From: JBCCQH01 sp039024435
GTDB lineage: Bacteria > Bacteroidota > Bacteroidia > J057 > JADKCL01
NCBI GenBank assembly: GCA_039024435.1
Contig: JBCCQH010000128.1
Location: 1-19,122 of the forward strand
Direction: 5' to 3'
DNA length: 19,122 nucleotides
Below the pieces are notes generated by a model. It had not been told where the DNA came from. It saw only the letters and a program-made list of their open reading frames with translations, and ran no database searches. This document shows, piece after piece, positions 6,966 to 13,868 of the stretch (its first letter is position 1; every line of letters begins with the position of its first letter). A program made the position numbers and the translations under genes.

Positions 6966-7852
6966 TGGCGGGGCGAAAGATATTTTACTGCGGGGTCGGG
7001 CTGTGGCTCCTGTTCTGGCTACCGCTGTCGGTTGCAGCGCAGTTTTTGGGTGGCGAGGGCGATGGTTTGGGGGGCGCAGTTTTCGCCAATGGAGATCCCT
7101 GCGCTTACTTTTTCGGGGATTCGGCGGATGGTCTCGCGGCTCAGGTATTTTTCAATCCGGATTCTTGCGGTTCCTTTGAAGGGGGGAATGCGGACGGGAT
7201 GGCGGTGCGGACGTTTGCCAGCCCGGTTCCTTGCCCGACTTTTTACGGCAGCAGCGACGACGGATTTGCGGTAACGGGATCGGCGTGCTTCCTGTTACCG
7301 GTGGTGGCTTCGGACTTGCAGGGGCGGATCGAAAACGGGAACGGCTACCTGTGGTGGTACACCTTCAGCGAGGTGAACAACACGGGTTTCAGTTTGCAAA
7401 AGAGCCGGGATCGGGTGGATTGGCGGGAGTTGGTCTTTATTCCGGGGCGTGACAACAGCCAGGCGACCCTGACCTACGATTATTGGGATTTGGCGCTGGC
7501 GTCGGGGGTGAGCTATTACCGCTGGGTACAAACCGACCGCGATGGAGCGACCTCCACTTCTAACGTGGTGGCGCTGACAAAGCTGGATGCGGGGGAGGTG
7601 AGCTTGCTGGTGTGGCCGAGTCCGCTGGATCGGGGGCAGGCATTGAATCTGGCGTACACCGCTCCGGGGAGGGGCGCGGTGACCATTGTGGTGTTTGACC
7701 TCTATGGGCGTGAAGTGGAGCGGCAAGTGCAGCCCCGGTTGGGGAATGCGGTGAATGCGGTGATTGCGACCCAGGATTGGGCGGTCGGGGCGTACGCCGT
7801 GCAGGTGCGGGATGCCGGCCGAGTGCTGAATTACCGGGTGATGGTACACTGA
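6965..7852 (+). CDS. T9SS-sorted secreted protein with four 22-residue repeats
   Basis: A 295-residue secreted protein. Signal peptide about 1-25 (VGLWLLFWLPLSVAAQ). Residues 27 to about 108 hold four tandem repeats with a 22-residue period beginning at F27, F49, F71 and F93; each has F-x-G-x3-DG (DG at 33-34, 55-56, 77-78, 99-100). Cysteines occur at exactly the repeat period (C46, C68, C90) with a fourth, shifted, at C108. Residues 115-205 look like a beta-sandwich (GFSLQKSRDRVDW; SYYRWVQTDRDG). Residues 212-295 are a T9SS C-terminal sorting domain (LLVWPSPLDRG in place of the usual YPNP, then VVFDLYGREV and GAYAVQVRD, ending YRVMVH). Translation is coupled to the FGE-like gene by a 1-base TGATG overlap, so the two products probably act together at the cell surface. 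Function unknown. Followed by two hairpins. Confidence 0.8.
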   Translation: MAGRKIFYCGVGLWLLFWLPLSVAAQFLGGEGDGLGGAVFANGDPCAYFFGDSADGLAAQVFFNPDSCGSFEGGNADGMAVRTFASPVPCPTFYGSSDDGFAVTGSACFLLPVVASDLQGRIENGNGYLWWYTFSEVNNTGFSLQKSRDRVDWRELVFIPGRDNSQATLTYDYWDLALASGVSYYRWVQTDRDGATSTSNVVALTKLDAGEVSLLVWPSPLDRGQALNLAYTAPGRGAVTIVVFDLYGREVERQVQPRLGNAVNAVIATQDWAVGAYAVQVRDAGRVLNYRVMVH

Positions 7853-7867
7853 GTTGGGGAGCGTGAG

Positions 7868-7916
7868 TACCGGTTTCATCCCGGTAACTTTTCCCAAGCA
7901 GCGCGTCTCTACGCGC
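7868..7916 (+). terminator. Two tandem hairpins after the secreted pair
   Basis: Hairpin 7868-7886 (taccgg / ccggta, 7-nt loop) followed by acttttccc, then hairpin 7901-7916 (gcgcgt / acgcgc, 4-nt loop). They lie 15 and 48 bases past the stop at 7852. The T-rich tail is short, so termination is plausible but not certain. Confidence 0.4.
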
Positions 7917-7943
7917 CACACTTCCCCCTTTCCTTTCTCCGCC

Positions 7944-7974
7944 TTTGTCCTCCGATTTGATTGTATTAACTTTA
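7944..7974 (+). promoter_or_regulatory. Bacteroidota-type promoter for the sigma/anti-sigma operon
   Basis: TTTG at 7944-7947, 19 bases, then TAACTTTA at 7967-7974, which matches seven of eight positions of the Bacteroidota -7 element TAnnTTTG. The start codon at 8023 lies about 45 bases downstream. Assigned by motif and position only. Confidence 0.55.
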
Positions 7975-8022
7975 CCTTCAGAGTTCGCTACCGTTCGAGT
8001 TGAGACGAAAACAGCGTTTTGA

Positions 8023-8604
8023 ATGGCATCTAATACCTCCATGCAGGTAGAGCTGTCCGACCTTGACCTGATCGCCCGGTACAAGGAAACGGAAGACAAT
8101 CGGTATGTCGCGGAGTTGTTCCAGCGGTACACCCACCTTATTCTGGGTACCAGTATCAAATACCTCAAAAGCAATGCCGACGCCCAGGATGCCATGATGG
8201 ACATCTTCGAAGAACTGTTGCGCAAGCTCCTCATCCACGAAGTCGCCAATTTTAAGAGTTGGCTCTACTCATTGACCCGCAACCACTGCCTCATGAAAAT
8301 GCGCAAAAGGAAAGGCATCGTTGAGGTTGATATTCAGGATGAAAAAATTGAGAATAATTTTATGGAAAGTCCCTCGTTTGAGCATCTTGATAGTGAAACT
8401 CCCTCAGAGACCGAACTACTGCAAGGCGCACTCGCTCAACTCAAGGAACATCAAAAACAATGCGTCGAGCTATTTTATCTCAAGGAAATGTCGTACAAAC
8501 AGGTCGCTGAGGTCACAGGTTTCGAATTGAAAAAGGTCAAAAGTTACATTCAAAACGGCAAGCGAAATCTGCAATTGATCTTATCCAAAACTCCAAAAGC
8601 CTAA
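8023..8604 (+). CDS. ECF-type RNA polymerase sigma factor
   Basis: A 193-residue sigma-70 family protein of ECF size. Region 2 spans about 23-97 (DNRYVAELFQRYTHLILGTS; NADAQDAMMDIFEELLRKL; NFKSWLYSLTRNHCLMKMRK) and region 4 about 131-187 (LKEHQKQCVELFYLKEMSYKQ, VAEVTGFELKKVKSYIQNGK: the helix-turn-helix that reads the -35 region). The acidic linker at 101-130 is typical. It would direct RNA polymerase to a dedicated regulon. The gene follows a good Bacteroidota promoter and lies 3 bases before a membrane protein with an anti-sigma-like layout, so the pair is probably one operon, and autoregulation is likely though not proven. ATG 8023 is the first start; ATG 8041 is an alternative that keeps both domains. 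Confidence 0.9.
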   Translation: MASNTSMQVELSDLDLIARYKETEDNRYVAELFQRYTHLILGTSIKYLKSNADAQDAMMDIFEELLRKLLIHEVANFKSWLYSLTRNHCLMKMRKRKGIVEVDIQDEKIENNFMESPSFEHLDSETPSETELLQGALAQLKEHQKQCVELFYLKEMSYKQVAEVTGFELKKVKSYIQNGKRNLQLILSKTPKA

Positions 8605-8607
8605 ATA

Positions 8608-9429
8608 ATGAATCAGGACAATTACCATATCGACCAGATTTTTTCCGTCCCCGACGGGATATCTGCGGACCAGTTCCTGAAGTACGCGAACGATGAACTC
8701 TCCGAGCAAGAAGCCCACGAAGTAGAACGCTTGCTCGCCGATTCCGACTTCCACACCGATGCGCTGGAAGGAATCGAAATGGTCGGCTCGGCCCAATTCG
8801 AAGCAATGATGGCCAAAGCAAACGCGGCCATCGACGCCAAAGTCGCCGCCGGTCACGAAGCAGACGCCAAAGTCATCTCGCTTCGTTCCGAACCGGAAAC
8901 TGCTCCGGCCGCTACCACTCCCACCCCATCGCGCAAGCTATTCCGTTACCTATCGGTCGCCGCGAGCGTGGTTCTGCTGGCGGTTGCGGGCTTCATTTTC
9001 CTGCGTTCTCCGCTCACTCCGCAAAGCGTGGCCCAGGAATACTTTGAAGTGTTTGACGGAAACGTTGTTCGGGGTGGTCTCCACAGCACCACCAATATTT
9101 ACGATACCGCCAAGCAACTCTACAACGACAAGAAATATAGCGAAGCCGCCCCGCTCTTCGACGAGGTAGATAGCATTCAGTCGCTCTACTATGCGGCCAA
9201 TTCTTACTACGAAATCGGCCAGTATGACCTCTCCGCAGATCGCTTCCGCAGCGTCATCGCCAAGGGAGACGGCTACGCTGAAGATGCGGAATTCGGGCTG
9301 GCGATGACCTTGCTCATGCAGGAAAATGTCGCAGACGCTCGAAACCTGCTCAACGATATGGCCCAGGATGAGCGCCACAACTACACGGCCAAGGCCCGGG
9401 AAGTTCTGCAGAAGATCGAATCGCTGTAA
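8608..9429 (+). CDS. Membrane-anchored anti-sigma-like protein with periplasmic TPR domain
   Basis: A 273-residue single-pass membrane protein. The cytoplasmic N-terminus (about 17-60: ISADQFLKYANDELSEQEAH, then EVERLLADSDFHTDALEG) resembles the helical start of zinc-finger-like anti-sigma factors but has no HxxxCxxC metal ligands. A low-complexity Ala/Pro/Thr linker (about 85-108) leads to one transmembrane helix (about 114-132). The C-terminal part (about 163-273) is tetratricopeptide-like (TAKQLYNDKKYSEAAPLFDE; YYAANSYYEIGQYDLSADRF; AEFGLAMTLLMQENVADARN) and should face the periplasm. It starts 3 bases after the sigma gene, so I infer it binds and restrains that sigma factor, the TPR part sensing an envelope signal or partner. 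A simple TPR membrane protein without anti-sigma activity is the alternative. A strong terminator follows. Confidence 0.75.
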   Translation: MNQDNYHIDQIFSVPDGISADQFLKYANDELSEQEAHEVERLLADSDFHTDALEGIEMVGSAQFEAMMAKANAAIDAKVAAGHEADAKVISLRSEPETAPAATTPTPSRKLFRYLSVAASVVLLAVAGFIFLRSPLTPQSVAQEYFEVFDGNVVRGGLHSTTNIYDTAKQLYNDKKYSEAAPLFDEVDSIQSLYYAANSYYEIGQYDLSADRFRSVIAKGDGYAEDAEFGLAMTLLMQENVADARNLLNDMAQDERHNYTAKAREVLQKIESL

Positions 9430-9458
9430 GCGCCCCGGCAATTGGGCTATTGGATAAA

Positions 9459-9495
9459 CGAGACCGCCGTTTCCTCCGAGGAAACGGCGGTCTCG
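9459..9495. terminator. Bidirectional intrinsic terminator, 17-bp perfect stem
   Basis: Perfect inverted repeat 9459-9475 / 9479-9495 with a 3-nt loop (ccg). It lies between convergent genes ending at 9429 (+) and 9574 (-). T-rich bases follow on the plus side (acatttt), and on the minus strand the reverse complement reads tttatcc just past the stem, so it can serve both directions. Confidence 0.85.
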
Positions 9496-9573
9496 ACATT
9501 TTGAGAGACAAACGATTGGGTTCGGGAGATGGCCCAGTCTTCCTGACTTCCCTTGCCCACACCGACCAACAGT

Positions 9574-11493
9574 TTACGCCTCCCCCGGCCATTCCCGGGG
9601 CACAGCGAAGCGGAACTCGGTGCCGGTTCCCACCTGACTGTCCATTTCCATCCCAAGGTGCAGGCGCTCCACCAATGATTGTACGATGGAGAGCCCAAGT
9701 CCGTGGGAAGATTCGCCTGCCGTCGGGCGGGCCGTCAGCCTTTGGAATTTGCCAAACATCTTTTCTCGGTCGGTTGGGGAGATGCCCGGGCCTTCGTCGC
9801 GGATCTGAATCAGGGCGTGTGTCTCCGCTTCGGTAACCGAGAGCTGAACCTGATCACCGGACCGGGTAAATTTGATGGCATTTGAGAGAATGTTGTCGAT
9901 GACACGCTGCAATTTGTGGGCATCGGTATCCACCGGGACGGTGGTCGGGCCCGGGGCAAAGACCAACTGAATGCCTTTGCGGGCGGCGGGTTCCTGAAAC
10001 TCGGCCACAATTCGCTGGAGCAATTGTACCAAGTCAAAGCGCTCGGGTTTGATGGCGCTGCGCTCGGCTTCCAGCGAACTGATTTCCAGCAGGTCCTGAA
10101 TGAGATCCCCGCCATTGCTGCACACCTTGTGGATCATGCCCAGGTACTGCTGCTGCTCCGGTGAAGTCGCGGTCGAGTTGCGGATCAGGTCGGTGAGCAT
10201 CATTGATTTGGTGAGGGGAGCCTTGAGGTCGTGGGCGACGATTCCGACCAGGCCATTGATTTCGCGGTTGGCCTTGTCGAGGTCTTCATTGCGGGTGCGA
10301 AGGAGCCGGTTGAGCCGCCGCATCTTGAGGTTGTTGCTGCGCTGAATCACAAAAAAGACGATCAACAGCAAGATGATCCCGGCGAAGGTCCAGGTGTAAA
10401 TTGATTGGTTGCGGCTTTTGACTGCGAGGATTTCGTTTTCGTTGCGGAGATTGAGGTTGTCCATCTCGCTCTCAAACATGGCCATCCGGACCTTGGCGCG
10501 CGACATCGTGACCCGGCCATTGATTTCGGCCATGCGTTCGCGGTAGCGCAGGGCGGACGCAAAGTCTTGCCGGGCTTTGTGGTGGGTATACAACCATTCG
10601 GCGTATTGGAGTTCGTACTTGGGGTATTTGCCGGTGCGGGCCCGTTCTTGCATGGCCTCCGCTAGTGCACGGGCCGCGCCTGCCTTGCCTTCGGCGCGCC
10701 ACACTTCGATTTGGGCCAAGTTGCTTTCCAGCATGACACTCACACGGGGAGAAAGCGCGTAACGGGCGTTCATCTCGTTGAGGTAGTACTGCACCGAATC
10801 GTAGTTCTGTTGTCCCAGGTGGTTGTGGGCGAGATTGCCGGCGATGGTCATGCGTCCCCGGATTGCCTCCAGGGAATCGGGCTGGGGGTGGCGGACAAAT
10901 AAGTCGTAGGCTTCCCGGTAGATCGGCATTGCCCGCGCATAATCGCCCGCGTAGCGGTAGGCTTCTCCTACCGCATTTAAGCTCCAGGCCCGATCAATCC
11001 GGCCTGCATTGCGTTGCAGGTCCATTGCCTCCTGCGCGGCGGCAACGGCCCGCTCGGGTTCACCGATGGCGTTGTAAGTGCCCGATTCCCACCACAAAAA
11101 GTCCCGCCAAAGCAAGGTGTCGTGCAGGCGGCGGGCATCGCGCTTGCCGGCGTAAGTCAGTTTTAGCGCCTCTTCGTAAAAGCCTTCAATCGCCAGTCGC
11201 CGGGCCAGGCGGGAACGCGCTTGGAGCAACGAAGTACTGTCGCCCAAATCTCGGGCAATCCGCTCGGCCAACTTTAGATAAAAGACCTCGCCTTGGTTGT
11301 CCACCCCCGAAATGCGCACGCTGTGGGCAATCGCCCACTCCACGACAGCCCGATCCCCTTTCCCCCGGACGGAATCGGGCAGTTCGTACGCCGAAGTACC
11401 GTCCGCCATGACCGTACCCGTCGCACCCCAGCCCCAAGCCAGTGCACCCAGTAAAAAACCAAGAATTCGGTACCGGTAGTAGTGGTAAGCCAT
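9574..11493 (-). CDS. TPR-containing sensor histidine kinase
   Basis: A 639-residue hybrid common in Bacteroidota. From ATG 11493: signal peptide about 2-30 (ILGFLLGALAWGWGATGTVMA), a periplasmic domain of tetratricopeptide-like repeats (about 60-330: SLNAVGEAYRYAGDYARAMP; AGNLAHNHLGQQNYDSVQYY), a coiled-coil stretch, a transmembrane helix (about 366-384: TFAGIILLLIVFFVI), a second coiled coil (NRLLRTRNEDLDKANREING), a HisKA dimerisation domain with phospho-acceptor H421 in GIVAHDLKAPL, and a HATPase domain with N box (NILSNAIKF, about 534-542), G1 (DEGPGIS) and G2 (HGLGLSI). All kinase motifs are intact. An upstream TTG at 11515-11517 would extend the protein by eight residues, but the ATG directly precedes the signal sequence. 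No response regulator is adjacent, so its partner lies elsewhere. It shares a divergent promoter region with the T9SS gene at 11697. Confidence 0.9.
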   Translation of the reverse strand: MAYHYYRYRILGFLLGALAWGWGATGTVMADGTSAYELPDSVRGKGDRAVVEWAIAHSVRISGVDNQGEVFYLKLAERIARDLGDSTSLLQARSRLARRLAIEGFYEEALKLTYAGKRDARRLHDTLLWRDFLWWESGTYNAIGEPERAVAAAQEAMDLQRNAGRIDRAWSLNAVGEAYRYAGDYARAMPIYREAYDLFVRHPQPDSLEAIRGRMTIAGNLAHNHLGQQNYDSVQYYLNEMNARYALSPRVSVMLESNLAQIEVWRAEGKAGAARALAEAMQERARTGKYPKYELQYAEWLYTHHKARQDFASALRYRERMAEINGRVTMSRAKVRMAMFESEMDNLNLRNENEILAVKSRNQSIYTWTFAGIILLLIVFFVIQRSNNLKMRRLNRLLRTRNEDLDKANREINGLVGIVAHDLKAPLTKSMMLTDLIRNSTATSPEQQQYLGMIHKVCSNGGDLIQDLLEISSLEAERSAIKPERFDLVQLLQRIVAEFQEPAARKGIQLVFAPGPTTVPVDTDAHKLQRVIDNILSNAIKFTRSGDQVQLSVTEAETHALIQIRDEGPGISPTDREKMFGKFQRLTARPTAGESSHGLGLSIVQSLVERLHLGMEMDSQVGTGTEFRFAVPREWPGEA

Positions 11494-11537
11494 TGCAGTT
11501 TCCCGGACGATCAGCAAGCCGCTGTATTTAGTAGCCT

Positions 11538-11569
11538 GAAAGATAGAACATTTGGGGGAAAAAGTTAAA
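11538..11569 (-). promoter_or_regulatory. Putative promoter of the histidine kinase gene
   Basis: Read on the minus strand: TTTA (11569-11566), 20 bases, TATCTTTC (11545-11538), seven of eight matches to TAnnTTTG. It sits about 45 bases before the ATG at 11493. The -33 box is one base off TTTG, so confidence is moderate. Confidence 0.4.
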
Positions 11570-11636
11570 GCCGATCCCCGACGATTGGGAGAAATAGCGG
11601 TGCCTTGCGCGTCACAGAGGAAGGTCGCGCAACCAC

Positions 11637-11668
11637 TTTCCCATTTCCCGGCAAAAAGCGTAACTTTC
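11637..11668 (+). promoter_or_regulatory. Putative promoter of the T9SS cargo gene
   Basis: TTTC (11637-11640), 20 bases, TAACTTTC (11661-11668), seven of eight matches to the TAnnTTTG element; the ATG at 11697 is about 28 bases downstream. The TAACTTT core is the same as in the promoter called before the sigma gene. Confidence 0.4.
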
Positions 11669-11696
11669 TGACCGATTCACTTACGATGAACACACT

Positions 11697-12755
11697 ATGA
11701 GAACAGGTTTACTGCTTTTTTTGCTGCTGCTTTCCGCCAGCGTGCTGCGCGCCCAGCCGACCCTGACCCAAAGCGATATCGGTCCGGTAGGATCGTCATT
11801 TATTTTGGGGGTCGACAACGATTTTGCCCCGGGTTTCAATCTCGGGCCGTCCGGTGCCAATGTCGCCTGGGACTTTTCCGGTCTGAATGTCAACGGTTAT
11901 GACACGATTGAATTCATCGATCCGGCGACTACGCCTTTCAGTACGGATTTCCCCAATTCAAACCTGACCATTGTCCAGTCTTCCTTACCCGGGGGCTACG
12001 CCTACATGGAGTCGACCCCGAATTTTCTGCAGTTGGTTGGGGTCGCGGGCGATCCCTTTGGTTTCAACCAGACCTTTGTCGTGGACCAGGATCCTGCCCT
12101 GCGCGTGGCAAATTTCCCCTTTACCTACCAGGACCAGTTTCTGGACACCACGGAGCTTGACATCACCATTGATGCGTCGATTCTGAACATTCCGCTGGCG
12201 GACAGCGCGCGCTACCAGCAGATTCAGCACCGGGACATCGTGGGCGATGCTTGGGGCGAATTGGTACTGTGGAGTGGTCCATTTCCCAATGCCTTGCGCA
12301 CCAAGGAAGTTGTGACCTCTTACGATTCGGTCTGGATCAAGACCTTCGGGTTTTGGACGCTGATCCAGGATTCGAGCTACACCGACAGTACCTTTACCTG
12401 GTGGGACAATACCAAAGGCTACTACCTTGCCGAGGCCGTCTACGAAGGTCCGGACCTGGACCGCATCAGTTACCAGGATCCGAACCCGGTGGCGCTGGCC
12501 CCCGCCATCCCTACCGACGTCAAAGTATACCCCAATCCCGCCTCGGATCGCCTGATTGTAGAGCAAGGCCAGCGCTTGCATGAATCATTGGAACTTCTGG
12601 ACCTGCAAGGCCGCATTCTCCGGCAAATGCCCCTCAGTGGCTACCGCAACGACCTGGATCTGAGTGGTCTCGCGCCGGGATTGTACCTCTACCGCCTCAA
12701 AGGCACCGACGGTGTCCGGACCCGGGGAGGCAAGCTGACCGTCATCCGGCAATAG
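11697..12755 (+). CDS. Secreted protein with T9SS type A C-terminal sorting domain
   Basis: A 352-residue exported protein. The signal peptide covers about 1-19 (TGLLLFLLLLSASVLRAQ). The middle (20 to about 265) is an Asp/Phe/Trp-rich beta module with no enzyme motif that I recognise (ANVAWDFSGLNVNGYDTIEF; SVWIKTFGFWTLIQDSS). From about 272 a classical T9SS sorting domain follows: VKVYPNPASDRLIVEQ, ELLDLQGRILRQMPL, LDLSGLAPGLYLYRLKG, ending GGKLTVIRQ. The protein should cross the outer membrane through the type IX secretion machinery and be attached to the surface or released. It is monocistronic between a divergent promoter region and a strong terminator. The biological role cannot be told from sequence. 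The short upstream leader and ATG 11697 giving a complete signal peptide support the start. Confidence 0.85.
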   Translation: MRTGLLLFLLLLSASVLRAQPTLTQSDIGPVGSSFILGVDNDFAPGFNLGPSGANVAWDFSGLNVNGYDTIEFIDPATTPFSTDFPNSNLTIVQSSLPGGYAYMESTPNFLQLVGVAGDPFGFNQTFVVDQDPALRVANFPFTYQDQFLDTTELDITIDASILNIPLADSARYQQIQHRDIVGDAWGELVLWSGPFPNALRTKEVVTSYDSVWIKTFGFWTLIQDSSYTDSTFTWWDNTKGYYLAEAVYEGPDLDRISYQDPNPVALAPAIPTDVKVYPNPASDRLIVEQGQRLHESLELLDLQGRILRQMPLSGYRNDLDLSGLAPGLYLYRLKGTDGVRTRGGKLTVIRQ

Positions 12756-12768
12756 ACCAATTGCTTTT

Positions 12769-12820
12769 CCAATGAAAAACTCCCCGCACTACCAGGATGC
12801 TGCGGGGAGTTTTTCATTGG
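12769..12820. terminator. Bidirectional intrinsic terminator, 20-bp perfect stem
   Basis: Perfect inverted repeat 12769-12788 / 12801-12820 with a 12-nt loop. The stem contains an A5 run on the left arm and T5 on the right arm around a GC-rich core (ctccccgca), so it works as a terminator both for the plus gene ending at 12755 and for the minus gene ending at 12872. Confidence 0.9.
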
Positions 12821-12871
12821 TGGGTTCCCATCCGGGAAGGACAACTCCAGCATTGCGCCCGCCGATGTGGA

Positions 12872-13834
12872 TCACATGTACAGCCAATGCCAGCGGAAGC
12901 CGTGCTTCCCATTGAACTCGAGGGCGGGGGCGGGCAGGTGGATAAAATTCAGAATATCCAGGATCATGTTCAGCGCCCCGGACTTGGTCTTGATGTTTGA
13001 CAGGTCAAAGTCAGCACTCAAGTAGTACTGCCGGTATTCGCGCTCCCGAATGGCCGGGGTGATGCCATTCTCGTAACCGCCCAGCAGTCCATTGGCCCCG
13101 TAACCGACCGCCAGATTCAGCCAACGGGGATATTTTTCCTTGAATTTTCCCTCCGGCAGAAAGGAATGCACCCGGAAACTCGCCCAGACCGTGTGCCCGT
13201 TGTAGTCCTTGAGGTAACGGGTGTAGGTATTTCCAAAGAGATCGGGGCGCAGGTCCGCGTAACCGGTCGGATGGTAGGAGACCTTGATTTGGATGCGCTG
13301 TTCGGCCCAAAGCATTTCGTTGCCAAACGCCAATGCGCCCCCGGCAAAATCCGCGACGAGGTCGCCCCAGGACGCCCCCCATTTCTCGGCAAAGCCATCG
13401 AAGATTTCCACCGGCGCCAGGGCCAGAAAGCCAGTCAGGCCACCGTAAATGGCCGCCTTTTTCCGGCCCATACCGCTCCACTTGAATAGGCCGATCATGC
13501 CCCGTGCACCTTGGTAGCCCCCGAGGAAGTGGCCGCCCTTGTCGATCTGCGCCCATTCGTGGTTGTCGTCGAACCAGTGGAAATTGGTCAGCGGAAAATC
13601 GCGGTACCAGGCCCAGGCCATCGCCCCGTAGCTGATTCCGTAGCCCGCAATCGTCGTCCCGAGCACTACGCCAATTCGCTTTTTGTTGAGGCTGGTGTCT
13701 TGCAGGAAAAATGACTGGTCACCCCGCAAGAACTGGTGCTTTTCCGGCCGCCAGTTGTAGGGCAATGGTTCTTGCGCCGTCACCGAACCGGAAAACAGCA
13801 GTGCTAGCGTGAAGCCGAACCCGCTCCGCCGCAT
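12872..13834 (-). CDS. DUF2279-like (YfiM-type) envelope protein
   Basis: About 320 residues from ATG 13834, which starts a clear signal peptide (RRSGFGFTLALLFSGSVTAQ). Features: a hydrophobic segment near 55-75 (IGVVLGTTIAGYGISYGAMA), FHWFDDNHEWAQIDKGGHF (about 85-103), EIFDGFAEKWGASWGDLVAD (about 143-162) followed by FAGG, and a C-terminal beta-rich part with many Tyr/Arg. The D-K-GH and EIFDG..WGDL.AD blocks are those I recall from DUF2279/YfiM predicted lipoproteins; no lipobox cysteine is visible here. The role of the family is unknown to me; an outer-membrane or periplasmic location is likely. The frame is open further upstream (ATG 13876, and 13891 overlapping the mutase gene), so a longer form or coupling to the upstream gene is possible, but the signal peptide favours 13834. 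Probably co-transcribed with the phosphohexomutase gene. Confidence 0.75.
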   Translation of the reverse strand: MRRSGFGFTLALLFSGSVTAQEPLPYNWRPEKHQFLRGDQSFFLQDTSLNKKRIGVVLGTTIAGYGISYGAMAWAWYRDFPLTNFHWFDDNHEWAQIDKGGHFLGGYQGARGMIGLFKWSGMGRKKAAIYGGLTGFLALAPVEIFDGFAEKWGASWGDLVADFAGGALAFGNEMLWAEQRIQIKVSYHPTGYADLRPDLFGNTYTRYLKDYNGHTVWASFRVHSFLPEGKFKEKYPRWLNLAVGYGANGLLGGYENGITPAIREREYRQYYLSADFDLSNIKTKSGALNMILDILNFIHLPAPALEFNGKHGFRWHWLYM

Positions 13835-13868
13835 CAAATTTGCGAGAAAAGCCAATGTATGCCCGCTT

